The position numbers and the translations under genes were made by a program. Under the pieces are notes generated by a model. It saw nothing but the letters and a program-made list of their open reading frames with translations. It was not told the origin of the DNA and ran no database searches. A DNA stretch of 10,712 nucleotides from Tieghemiomyces parasiticus (Eukaryota > Kickxellomycota > Dimargaritomycetes > Dimargaritales > Dimargaritaceae), in contig JANBPT010001324.1 in assembly GCA_027575765.1 (NCBI GenBank), positions 1 through 10,712 on the forward strand. Reading direction: 5' to 3'. Numbering within the stretch: the first letter of the stretch is position 1; each line of letters starts with the position of its first letter. Positions 1-8,788 of this stretch are shown here, piece by piece.

Positions 1-3000
1 ATCATAGGCCAGAAACATAGTCCGGCGATGAGGGAGGCCAGGATTCCGGCGATGGAAGTCCAGAGTCGCTTATAAGCCAAGGTCAGTACAGTGTCTGCGT
101 TCACCTGGCCGTGACGAGGATATATAATGAAGACGGTGACGGCGTAGAGCGTGATTGAGAGGTAGCCGACGCTCTTGTGTGGGGTGAAGATTACAATATA
201 GAAAGCCGGGGTCACGAAGAACATGGTCGCAAAGAAGAGGCCATAGCTATTGGCCTGGGTCATGTACCAGCTGGCGATGGATACGCTGACGGCATAGAAA
301 GTGGCAATCAGGCGATACACGCTCATGGTTAGCGTGCGGCCGACCGTCGGGGCCAGGGCAATAAGGATCTGAAGTTGGAGGGAAGGAGGGAGGGGGGGTT
401 TGGCAGGAAATACCAAGGTGACACGGGCAAGTGGTGAAGTTCGACATGGTTGGGCAGTGGTTAATGATAACACCTCGGAACCCTGGGGCGGCGGGGTTAA
501 GCTGCGTGAAACGTAACTTTCCCTCCCCCCGTCGGCCAGGCCCTCTACCTCTTTACTCCGAACTTACCGTGATGGTGATCCACTGCATCTTTTGCGAGCT
601 GTAATAATACATGGAATGGTCGAACCACGCTGGAAAGCTGATGAGCGTGATGGCCAGTGAGATCTTGAGGGCGTAGCGCACAGGTGGGCTGCGGAACCAG
701 CATAGAATGTCCCACAGCCGACACTGGAGCCACCGGGAAAGGCCCTTGGCCGGGAGCTCCCGGAACGGGGAGAGGGTAGAGGTGACGGGCGAGGCCCCGG
801 TGGTGATGTAGGCCAAGTCATCGATGGGTTCGTTGGCACTAGAGCGGGATTCTCGGTCGGTGAACGTCTCCTCGAAGGTAGTATTATCGTCACTGGAGTC
901 GCTGACGAAGGTAGCCCGACCACGGCGGTGGGGCTTAAAGACCGTGTGCCGGGCTCTCGGTTCACGATTGTATCTAGCCGATGGCGAATTAGTCGCACCG
1001 GAGGCGCCATCTTCAGGATCATCAAACTCACCAACCGACACTTGCTGCCTGTCGCGGCCCAGCAGCCCCTGCCGGACAGATTGCGCCGCATCCAATGTCG
1101 CCAGCCTATCAGAGTCATCTGCTGATTCTGAACTGTTCGATAGTGCGGTATAGCCCCCAGGCAGTTTGCCATACTCTCGGTCCCTTCGCCAGCGCGTCCT
1201 CCGCTGCTGTCGGCGCCGTTGGGACCACCAGTGCCTAGGACCTTTCGCCGTCTTCGACCCATGTTCAGCCCTTCGTTCGGGGAATGCTGGTCCTGGTCGT
1301 GGGTCCGGGGGCTCATCCACAGAGACGGGGATGCCTGGTACGCGTCGAGTCACACGCCGCCGTACCCGACGGAACAGGCGAGTAAAATCCTGATTCCAGC
1401 GCACCCGCAGCTGTTGGGACTTCGACCGAGACAGCTGCAAGGCGTGGATCTGCTCTACCATGGTGGAGAGCAGCAGCGCAATCTCGCGAAGACTGAACAG
1501 AAAGAAGAAAATGAGGAAGGCCTCCTCACGGGGTTCCTGGAACTGCGCGACATGGCCCGAAACGTTCGAGCGAGGATGCAGGGAATCCTCAGAAATGGAG
1601 TCACGGTCGACCCCAGGTTCGACATGGTGGTAGGCCTTGTAGAGTGTCGTGACTTCAAGGGAATCGAACCGTGTGATGGCCTGTTGGATCCGGCGCACGA
1701 AGGCTTCCATATCGGCCTCCGATAATGGCTCGTTTGACAAAACGTGGCGGCACAGGTTATCCATGTCGGAGCCAGTATGGGAGGAGGCGGTAGAGTGGGG
1801 CCGGTGTACGTCTGAGTTCGAGGACGTGGAGGCAGTAGTCGTGGCGGATGGGTCTACGGGATTGAGGGGTAATGGCCGTGAAAGTGGGACCAGGGCAGGC
1901 GGGGACACGGTCTGTTTGAGCGGAGTGAACAGGTCGGTCATTCGACGGAGCGGGACCCGAGAACCAAACGGTACGGGGCCCAGTTGGTTGTCGGCCCGCG
2001 AGGTCCCGGCAATCTGGGTGGTCGTATTCGTCCGCTGATTATCTGCCGCGTCCCCCCTACTTGGCTGCATCGGCACCGAATTGGGCGGGGCATGCCGCGT
2101 CCGCAGACCCAGGAGGTTACGATACAAGTTGACGAAAATCCCTTGCGACCGGTCGTTGCGATATTCCTGGTAGTGGGCCTCGATGGCGGAATAGCGGTGG
2201 ATCAGGAGGTTGTCCGGAACGTCGTTGACGATGCGCGGCAAGGCTGAAGATTGCTCTAGGTGGCGACAGTTCTTGATGAATTGATGGACACAGCGGTCGA
2301 GGGTCAGTTCACAAAGGTATGCCATTTCGTGGATGGATGGGCCAAAGGTGTCCAGGAGGCGGAGGAGCACGGCCGGGTCGGCCCTCTGCAGTTCTTTGGT
2401 GACGACTCCGACCCGACCCAGTGGCGGCGGAACGGCGCTGCGAGCGGCCGAAGCCGCCGTGGGCGGGGCGGTTGCGTTGTTCCCGGTATTGCACGGGCCG
2501 TAGACGACGAACCGTTCGTTCTGCACTGACAGCGTCATACTCCCAAGGTGCTGTGAGATCTTGAGCAGGGTGAGTTGGATGGCCGAAAAATCTTCGGGCT
2601 TATGACTCGAATACGTGATTTCGTACTTGGCCTCCAAGAACGTCCGTTGGAGGACGGTCATGGCGGCGCGCACTTGACCCATCTGGGCGTTCAATTCCTG
2701 CGCGGTCGGTAGCCTGGTTGATCCGTCCAGTAGGAACGACTTGGTAGTGGTGTCGATCACCGTCATTACTTGACACATGACCCGTAGGACCTGCTTCTCG
2801 AGGTTGAAGGTAGCCGAAACCGGGAGCAGGCAGGTTCCGACCACCAGGGCAAAGAGCGCCCCAAAGACCAACGGTTTGACCAGGGACCAAACCAACTGCA
2901 CTGCGCCGGCCTGGCGGTCCACGTGGTAGGTGGTGGCGATAATTAACGGCAGGCCAAAAAGGATCCCGGGGTTAAAGTAGCGCTGATCACGGACGCGGAT

Positions 3001-3786
3001 CAAGCTCATCCAAAAGATGCCGAGGAAGAGCCACACACCCAGGATGGCGCGGCCGCCGTGGTCCCCGTCACCTTGGTCGTTGAGATAATGCTCGTTGCAC
3101 TTCTCGGCGGCTAGTCGCCCCAGCCAGGTGTACCCGAAGGTGGCGGCTAGGGCAGATAAGGCCAAGATAACCCCTTCCAGATGGGCGCCAAGGGTCGGGG
3201 CCGTCGAGCAGAACGCGGATGAGAAGGGCAGAAGGTAGGCGTACGGTCCTAGCCAGCGGTCAATGGCGGAAACCAGGATGAAGAGTGTGGACAAGCTAAA
3301 GACAAGGACGGCCCGTACGAGATGGGTGAGAGACCCCGGGGTGAGCAGTTGGTCCTTGACCGACTTGACTCCGGCGAAGGCAAAGTTGCGCAGACGGACC
3401 CTAAAGCTGGGCGGGGTTTGGAGCCAAGGCGGGGGTTGGTTAGCGAACGTCGGCGGAGGTGCTGTGGGCGCGGGGGTGTCGGTGGGACTCCAGCCGGAGC
3501 TCGTCGCTGCGTCATTCGTGCCATTGGTAACCGGAATGCGCACACTATCAACGGAGGAGGGGGACGGCGTGAGGCTGTTTACAGGATATGAAACGTCCTG
3601 GTCTTGCGGCCGGTGCTGGCGGTAGGCATGGTGGTGCGTAGGCCGCAGCTGGTCGTCATGCGTCGAGCTAGGAGAACGGGGCGACGGTGACGGGTGCGGA
3701 GCTTGGCTGCTGATGGACGACATGGACTCGTCCGGGCGGCCGGGCGTCAAGAGGGGAAGGCTCGACAGCCTGGACTTTGGGCCCAT
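1..3786 (-). CDS. ArAE_2/FUSC-type fungal membrane transporter (Brefeldin A-sensitivity-like), two exons visible, 3'-partial
   Basis: Exon 1 is 3786-568 and exon 2 is 368-1, joined in phase 0; the end lies beyond the left edge, and about 1195 codons are visible. Residues from the ATG at 3786: 1-150 are Ser/Pro/His-rich and probably disordered. About 153-328 holds six hydrophobic segments (start HLVRAVLVFSL, end FGALFALVVGTCLLPVSATF), matching the fungal 'putative ER transporter, 6TM' module. A long hydrophilic region follows, interrupted near bases 1440-1535 by a hydrophobic stretch (FLIFFFLFSLREIALLL). A second FUSC-like module starts with YALKISLAITLISFPAWF, then W-ITIT spliced to ILIALAPTVGRT, then five more hydrophobic segments ending YKRLWTSIAGILASLIAGL. 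This 6TM-loop-6TM plan is that of fungal aromatic acid exporter-like proteins; the substrate is unknown. Start uncertain: the frame is open upstream to a TAG at 4009-4011 without any ATG, and the ATGs at 3786 and 3723 both have T at -3, so an upstream exon is possible. Confidence 0.85.
369..567 (-). other. Spliceosomal intron in the ArAE_2/FUSC gene
   Basis: On the minus strand the donor is GTAAGT (567-562) after an ACG codon, and the acceptor is a pyrimidine-rich stretch ending ACTTCAG at 369. The intron is 199 nt, phase 0, and has an in-frame TAA soon after the donor, so retention would truncate the protein after four extra residues. Splicing restores the FUSC-type sequence W-ITIT/ILIALAPTVGRT across the junction, and the downstream frame is open for all 368 remaining bases. 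TTAAC-like branch candidates lie near 460. Confidence 0.88.
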
Positions 3787-4577
3787 GAACAAAGTGACTG
3801 GCTGGAGGTCCTGGGAAGTCGCTAGTAGCTGCTGGCGCTCTGGGTGTGCCCCACGGCGACTTAGGTCAGAGTGGGCGATTGGTAGCACGTGACCGTAAAG
3901 ATCACCGCGCCCTGCTAGGTGGTCAAGGCGACTGAACGACAACGATTGCCTAGGGAATGGTACGTCGCGGCGACAGTCTATAAATGGAAAAAATTGAGAC
4001 GGAGGGAGCTAGCAGGAAGGTAGGTGGTTTACTGGTTTCATGGACGATTCTAGTGCGCTTAGGAGGCCCGAGAGCTGCTCAGTAAGCTGAATGGTAAATG
4101 CGATGGAATAATAATGCAGAGAGGTGCAAAGAGCTTGTACATCCACAGTCTCCATAAGCATCGACTCCAGGGTGGGCTGCGGAAACTAGAACGCGGTCTG
4201 TGCTAAGACGATCGTTGACGCTGAAACCTCAGCACCAGTGACAGGGGTGATAGGCACTCACTAAAGTCCAGCCACAGTGTCTGGCAAGGAACAGGTCGGG
4301 CCGAACCACTTGAGAAGACTGCCATCTTGAAACCAGGAGCTGAGGAGCAGTGGGGACGGATAAGGATGTCTGCCCGAATGTCGAACGTGAAGGGGTCGTG
4401 GCCAGTGGATCTGAGCTACCGTTCTCCTGCATGTAGGTAGCAGTCCTACGACTATTTACTAACCTCGGTAAATCAAGCTGCGATCGGCCCCAAAGGTAGC
4501 GTAAGGCGCATGCCATGGCCCAAACGGTTTGCTTGCGTCGCGCTCTAGAGTTTACCGTTTCCCTCCCAAGCCAGGGA

Positions 4578-4604
4578 CGGCCATGGCCGCGGTCCGGACC
4601 AATC
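4578..4604. promoter_or_regulatory. Two adjacent perfect palindromes followed by a CCAAT box
   Basis: CGGCCATGGCCG (4578-4589) and GGTCCGGACC (4591-4600) are both perfect palindromes separated by one base, and CCAATC (4599-4604) overlaps the end of the second. The first has the form CGG-N6-CCG, the kind of inverted half-site arrangement bound by some fungal Zn2Cys6 dimers. CCAAT is the classical HAP/NF-Y site. Sequence identity of the palindromes is certain; a regulatory role is inferred from their position about 550 bp upstream of the plus-strand gene and 790 bp upstream of the minus-strand one. Confidence 0.45.
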
Positions 4605-4770
4605 GGCCTTAACCTGCGCACAGTGGTGGACACGCGAGAATAACGCGCCCACCGTCGATTAGAGCTAGGAGGCGGTGATGATTTTAATACCCAGGAGGGT
4701 AACATTAGGCTTTCCCAGGTCGACCGTACACCTTACCTGCCCAGTGGTTGGATCGAGTCCTGATTATAAT

Positions 4771-4840
4771 CCCCTCCCCCCTCCCTTGCACTTTCCCGCC
4801 TATCCCCCCTACCCCCTACCCCCCCCCCTCCACCTCCCCA
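4771..4840. repeat. C-rich low-complexity tract (G-quadruplex motif on the minus strand)
   Basis: The plus strand has successive C runs at 4795-4797, 4804-4809, 4812-4816, 4819-4828 (ten Cs) and 4836-4839, separated by loops of 2-7 bases, two of them just TA. The minus strand therefore satisfies the usual four-run, short-loop G-quadruplex pattern with room to spare. A G8 run on the plus strand follows at 4885-4892, preceded by CCCCCTC at 4869-4875 with which it could form a small hairpin. It lies 300-370 bp upstream of the Myb-like gene's ATG. Confidence 0.75.
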
Positions 4841-5144
4841 CTTCTCACGCGACACTTTGGGATTAAGTCCCCCTCAAGAAGAGTGGGGGGGGAGTTGTGT
4901 ACTATTGCTCACGGTTCCTCTGGACCGGACAAGGCACAAACCAGACCTGCTACGCCGAAGTCGCATTTCTCTCTTCGCGTACACCACCTGGAATATTGCT
5001 GGCGAGAGCCGGGGTTGAAAGTCCTTCCGCTGCATTCGGTCCCTTCAAGTCCCTACCCTCTCCCATACTTCGCCCTGTTGCGTCTACCTTCCCATCACCA
5101 AACATTCCTCCTCCGCCCCTCCCCATTTTCCCCCAGCATACGGT

Positions 5145-6485
5145 ATGCCCCGCTCAAAGACCTCGTCGGACGAGGTAGCGACCCCTAAACCTTACCGGCG
5201 CAAACCCTCCCATACCAACCGGCCCCGACCGACAGCCTTCCGGCCCTCTGGAGCGGTCATAGCGTCGCACCTAAAACTGGACGACGAGGCCACCGACGTC
5301 AGCGCAGTACCCTCACCACGGTCGGCCGTATCCATCAGTCCCGGCCCACCCCCAGCGGGCCCCACCGCTCCTTGGCGGTTCCCGGCCCCTCCCGAGGGCG
5401 AAGTCCGCCGAGCACCGTGGACGTCCGAAGAGCTCCAGGCCATTTTGGAGACTCTTACGGAAGGCGTCTTCTCGGCCGAACACGCGACCAAGAACGCGGT
5501 CGAGGTATCTCCCATCCTGGCCATTTCGTTTCCCCTAAGGTCCTGGCGCCAGATTCATGGTAAGCTTAGCTCGGTTGTGCAAAAGTACCGTGCCCAGGTG
5601 CGCCTGACTCCGACCGACGAAGTGCCCGCTGAGCTGCCTAACGAGACGGCTGAGCGGTTGGCTGCAGACATGGGGCTGCCCAGCTATTTGATACGACGCT
5701 TCTATGCGATTTACCGGGTGACGTGGAATCTGGTTGGTGATAAACCGGCGTCCACGGCACCCCAGCTGGTGTTCCAGCTCCCTGTCAGCAGTCCATCCCA
5801 TCCGCCGACCCCGCTTCCGGGCCTATCCAACGTACTGTGGCACCGCGGTGAGCGGCCGCCATCCCCCCGACCAGCCCAACCACCGGCGTCCGTATCCTCG
5901 ACCCGACCGACCCCGATGTCTCCGCGAGTTTCCGACCACCATTCGGGAACGTTGCCCAGGTCCGCGTCACCCGACGTGGCGGCGCCGCCGCCCCGCGCCC
6001 ATCACTTGTACTACCGGTCCTCCACTCCAAGGGGCACCCCGTCAGCCGCTGAGAACAACCCGGAACACCGCATGAAATGGTTGCCCGAGACCCCCCTCAA
6101 CGGCGGGTCCACTACTCAGCAGGACCCTAATAGCGCGACCGCCCTTGCACACTTGCCCGTCTCACCAACCTACCAGCCCGCTGCCCATGTCGAATGGTAC
6201 TCCCCGGCACCACCCCCTCACCATCATCGACCTTACCACCGCCCGGAAACCCACGTCCGGGTCAATTCAGGAACTTATCCGCCGGATCCCGAGACCTCAC
6301 CACATCTACCACCACCGCCAGAACCGCTCGGGCGGGAGGAATACTATCGTCGCAAGCTGGCCCTGAAACGGACGCAGTACGACCGTATCTACCGCCTTAT
6401 GGTATGGGAGGCTGAGACCCGGATCCAGTTGTTACGGGAAGGCAAACCGTCGGATCCGCCGCGGCCGCCGTCACAATACATATGA
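5145..6485 (+). CDS. Putative Myb/SANT-like DNA-binding protein, proline-rich
   Basis: Single open frame of 446 residues; ATG with G at -3, TGA stop. Residues 1-90 are basic and Ser/Pro-rich. Residues about 90-150 form a helical domain: RRAPWTSEELQAILETL, then a second helix, then SFPLRSWRQIHGKLSSVVQKYR. The W near the first helix, the acidic EE and the RSW-QI--KL motif in the last helix resemble Myb/SANT or trihelix-type DNA-binding domains, though spacing is longer than in a classical Myb repeat. Another helical stretch lies at 165-197. Residues 200-395 are low-complexity Pro/His/Ser. Residues 395-433 (REEYYRRKLALKRTQYDRIY and onward) form a charged amphipathic helix, often found as a C-terminal oligomerization helix in such proteins. 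A nuclear regulator is inferred; no exact family match is claimed. A GTAAGC at 5560 could be a donor, but the frame and predicted fold run through it, so I keep one exon. Confidence 0.72.
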   Translation: MPRSKTSSDEVATPKPYRRKPSHTNRPRPTAFRPSGAVIASHLKLDDEATDVSAVPSPRSAVSISPGPPPAGPTAPWRFPAPPEGEVRRAPWTSEELQAILETLTEGVFSAEHATKNAVEVSPILAISFPLRSWRQIHGKLSSVVQKYRAQVRLTPTDEVPAELPNETAERLAADMGLPSYLIRRFYAIYRVTWNLVGDKPASTAPQLVFQLPVSSPSHPPTPLPGLSNVLWHRGERPPSPRPAQPPASVSSTRPTPMSPRVSDHHSGTLPRSASPDVAAPPPRAHHLYYRSSTPRGTPSAAENNPEHRMKWLPETPLNGGSTTQQDPNSATALAHLPVSPTYQPAAHVEWYSPAPPPHHHRPYHRPETHVRVNSGTYPPDPETSPHLPPPPEPLGREEYYRRKLALKRTQYDRIYRLMVWEAETRIQLLREGKPSDPPRPPSQYI

Positions 6486-6843
6486 CCAGTTGGAGGTTGT
6501 CCATCAAGTCGGCGCCAATGGTGCTTTTGGCTCATTTACTTTACAATAATCGCCAGGCCCAATGCCTCTTAATGAACAGCCTAGTTGAATCCCCTTCAGA
6601 GATATCCTAATGAGCAATCGCACCGCTCCGATACCGAAAAAGGTTGATCGCTGCCTATATATGATGGAAAAAGTTTTACTTGGCCAACTAGTTGAAGGTG
6701 GTGAGATACTGACGAGGAACAGGCATCCTTGGTTGAGGAATATATATATATATATATATAACAACCTCACTGCAGGGGTAGTACTAGCAGTGGTCTATAT
6801 GGCCCGTTGGATGCAAACTATAGTGAGACCGGAGCCCTGCAAC
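6486..6843. other. Convergent intergenic region with 3' ends of both flanking genes
   Basis: This AT-richer 358-bp stretch separates two converging stop codons. It has AATAAT at 6545-6550, about 60 nt after the Myb-like stop, and TATATAT at 6656-6662, plus the (TA)10 run listed separately. Such UA-rich elements are typical fungal 3'-end processing signals. No open frame here looks coding; the plus-strand frame starting at 6610 is antisense to pgk. Confidence 0.6.
6741..6760. repeat. (TA)10 microsatellite
   Basis: Ten uninterrupted TA units, flanked by GAGGAA and ACAACC. It lies 84 bp beyond the pgk stop codon in pgk's transcription direction and about 255 bp after the Myb-like gene's stop. 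Because it is self-complementary it reads UAUAUA on either transcript, the sequence of the yeast polyadenylation efficiency element. Confidence 0.95.
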
Positions 6844-8100
6844 TTATTGAGAGGAGAGAGCGGCGACACCGGGCAGGGTCTTGCCCTCGAGCAGCTCGAG
6901 GCTGGCACCGCCGCCGGTACTGACGTGGCTGACATCGTCCTCCATGTCCCACTTGGCACAGGCGGTGGCGGTATCACCGCCACCAATGATGGTGGTGGCC
7001 CCCTGCTTGGTGGCCTCGACGACGGCCTGGAGAGCATCCTTGGTACCAGTGGCGAACTTGTCAAACTCAAACACGCCGAGGGGCCCGTTCCACACGATGG
7101 TCTGGGCGCGCAGGATAGCCTTGCGGTTGGCCTCGTTACTCAGCTTACCGCAGTCCAGACCCTGCCAGCCGTCGGGGATACCATCCTGCTCGGTGGCGTA
7201 GCCGGTGTTGGCCTTGGGGCTGAAGTCGTCGGCGGTGATGAAATCCGTGGGGAGGATGAGCTCCACGTCATTGTCCTTGGCCTTCTTGACCAGGTTCTCG
7301 ACAATCTTGGCACCCTCCTTGTCGAAGAGCGAGCCGCCAATCTTCATCCCGTCCAGGGTCTTCTTGAAAGTGTAGGCCATGCCGCCGCCGATGATCATCA
7401 TGTTGACCCGATCCAGAAGGCTGTCGATGAGCTGAATCTTGTCCGACACCTTGGCGCCGCCCAGGATGGCCAAGAAGGGGCGGGCGGGCTTCTCAAGGAC
7501 CTGGGCAAAGTAGTCGAGCTCCTTCTTCATCAGGAACCCGGCGGCACGCACCGGCAGGTTGATGCCCACCATGGAGCTGTGGGCGCGGTGGGCGGTGCCG
7601 AAGGCGTCGTTGATGTACACGTCGCCCAGCTTGGTCAACGAGGCCCGGAACTTCTCGACCGAGGCCGGGTCAGCCTTGACCTTCTCACCGCTCGAGTTCT
7701 TGGCACTGCCCTCCTCCTCAATGTGGAAGCGCAGGTTCTCCAGGAGAATAACCTGACCGTCGGCGGCCTGGGCGCAGGCGCGCTCGGTCTCGGCACCCAC
7801 GCAGTCGGGCAGGAAGGTGACGGGCCGGTCTAGCAGGCGGCTCACCTCCTCGGCCACGGGGGCCAAAGTGTACTTGGGGACAGCCTCGCCGTTGGGGCGG
7901 CCCAGGTGGCTCATAAGCACCACGGACTTGGCGCCCTGCTCCAAGGCATACTTGATGGTAGGCAGGGCGGCGGTGATGCGCTGGTTGTTGGAGATCTTGC
8001 CATCGGCAAAGGGCACGTTAAAGTCGACGCGGATCAGCACGCGCTGGCCGTCGAGGTCAACGTCGGTGATGTTGAGCTTGTTGCTGAGCTTGTTGGCCAT
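6844..8100 (-). CDS. pgk1: 3-phosphoglycerate kinase, cytosolic, complete and intronless
   Basis: Catalyses transfer of the acyl phosphate of 1,3-bisphosphoglycerate to ADP, giving 3-phosphoglycerate and ATP in glycolysis (EC 2.7.2.3). The 418 residues match the usual fungal length. N-terminal substrate domain: [10 protein letters not shown] (22-31), catalytic Arg41 in [15 protein letters not shown] (64-71), ENLRFH (121-126), [11 protein letters not shown] with Arg172. C-terminal nucleotide domain: LGGAKVSDK (213-221), [24 protein letters not shown] (336-349), [10 protein letters not shown] (372-380) and [13 protein letters not shown] (394-406). All active-site motifs are intact. Start: ATG at 8100 has A at -3 and G at +4 and begins [11 protein letters not shown], as in fungal PGKs. 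The frame is open further upstream but lacks an ATG there. Codons are strongly biased to C- or G-ending forms, as expected for very high expression. Converges with the upstream plus-strand gene. Confidence 0.98.
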   Translation of the reverse strand: MANKLSNKLNITDVDLDGQRVLIRVDFNVPFADGKISNNQRITAALPTIKYALEQGAKSVVLMSHLGRPNGEAVPKYTLAPVAEEVSRLLDRPVTFLPDCVGAETERACAQAADGQVILLENLRFHIEEEGSAKNSSGEKVKADPASVEKFRASLTKLGDVYINDAFGTAHRAHSSMVGINLPVRAAGFLMKKELDYFAQVLEKPARPFLAILGGAKVSDKIQLIDSLLDRVNMMIIGGGMAYTFKKTLDGMKIGGSLFDKEGAKIVENLVKKAKDNDVELILPTDFITADDFSPKANTGYATEQDGIPDGWQGLDCGKLSNEANRKAILRAQTIVWNGPLGVFEFDKFATGTKDALQAVVEATKQGATTIIGGGDTATACAKWDMEDDVSHVSTGGGASLELLEGKTLPGVAALSSQ

Positions 8101-8231
8101 CGTGGTCGGGGCGGGAAGGTAGAAGTGGCGGAAAGTAAGGGCCAGCAAGAAACAGGCTAAGGAGAAACCGAGGAAGTAGGGGGGTCGCAGCGAAGACAGG
8201 GTGGCTAGATAGGGTATGCGGATGATATAAA
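8101..8231 (-). promoter_or_regulatory. pgk proximal promoter and CT-rich leader
   Basis: Read on the minus strand, TTTATATC (8224-8231) is a TATA-like element about 125 nt before the pgk ATG. Between it and the ATG the strand is markedly pyrimidine-rich (for example CTTCCTCGG, TTTCTCCTT, TTTCTTGC, CTTACTTTCC), the CT-block arrangement typical of strongly expressed fungal glycolytic genes. No GTAAGT-type donor appears here, so no leader intron is called. Confidence 0.55.
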
Positions 8232-8292
8232 CCGGCAACGAGGGGTCTGAGTAGTAGTAATAAGGATGGGAGGATAGAGGTTGGGAAAGCGC

Positions 8293-8346
8293 TGGGGCGA
8301 CGAAGGCCAGGGCTGGTTCTTATGGGATGAGCGAGGTGGGGCGACG
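8293..8346. repeat. Direct decamer repeat TGGGGCGACG upstream of pgk
   Basis: TGGGGCGACG occurs at 8293-8302 and again at 8337-8346, 44 bp apart start to start. Read in the pgk direction this is CGTCGCCCCA at about 195 and 240 nt before the ATG, a reasonable position for upstream activating sites. The repeat is exact; its role is inferred. Confidence 0.4.
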
Positions 8347-8788
8347 GTGAGGACCCTGGGGGAGGCGGCAGCGGCAGCGGACTGGGCGGACCTACGCCAA
8401 CAGCGAGTGACGGGCCTATGACGATTAGCGCCCGAGTAGGGGAGCCAGTGGGCGTTAGCAGGCCGACTGGCGTGGAGCGGTGATGAAACCCCACGGGGTC
8501 TCCCCAGCGACAGGCCCCACCACTTTGGTCGCGAGACGTGGGACAAAGGCCAGACCTGTGTGAAACCTGGCTGTGCAAGGAGGCAAGAGGGGTACGCGGC
8601 CGCTTCGTACCCCCGTCCTTCGGTCCGTCCGCGCAAGGAACGGAAGCTGTTGATGCAGAACCAAGGCCGCTGAGCAAGCCAGGTAGCGAGTGCACCGGCA
8701 CTGGTGGAGACAGGGTGGGTGGCACAAGCTGGCTGCTGCGTAGGAGGATCTAGACTATCCCCACCTCGCCTCCCTCCCGGGTGTGTGG

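Larger units (their letters stand above)
3787..5144. promoter_or_regulatory. Divergent intergenic/promoter region between the membrane transporter and the Myb-like gene
   Basis: No convincing gene is present in these 1.36 kb. The left part (about 3950-4700) is visibly less GC-rich than the flanking genes. The right part (about 4765-5135) is strongly C- and CT-rich. A plus-strand pyrimidine run ending TTTTCCCCCAG at 5135, just before the ATG at 5145, could be a CT-rich leader or the 3' end of a 5'-UTR intron; no strong matching donor was found upstream. One arginine- and serine-rich open frame on the minus strand (4229-4705) looks non-coding. Confidence 0.6.

Noticed and set aside
370..400. 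G-rich run on the plus strand that might form a quadruplex
   Set aside because: It is the complement of the intron's polypyrimidine tract, which explains it.
564..1316. 250-codon minus-strand open frame
   Set aside because: Overlaps the transporter's exon in another frame; Ser/Arg/Pro-rich shadow.
1655..1690. tRNA-like B box (GGTTCGATTCCC on the minus strand)
   Set aside because: Lies within transporter coding sequence (RFDSLEV); no A box or acceptor stem around it.
3787..3942. N-terminal start of the transporter at 3942
   Set aside because: That codon is TTG; the first in-frame ATG is at 3786.
4229..4705. 158-codon minus-strand open frame with a real ATG
   Set aside because: Arg/Ser/Trp-rich without domain or membrane pattern, in AT-richer intergenic DNA. 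Kept only as a remote candidate for an upstream exon of the transporter.
6610..7833. 407-codon plus-strand open frame
   Set aside because: It is antisense to pgk and Gly/Leu/Val-rich, as produced by strong codon bias on the other strand. It carries no domain.
8101..8238. A 46-residue hydrophobic N-terminal extension of PGK (possible targeting sequence) from 8238
   Set aside because: The codon at 8238 is TTG and there is no ATG in frame upstream of 8100. The MANKLSNKL start has good context and matches cytosolic PGKs.
8057..8725. 222-codon minus-strand open frame upstream of pgk
   Set aside because: Low-complexity Pro/Ser/Leu composition, overlaps the pgk start in another frame, and other open frames overlap it.
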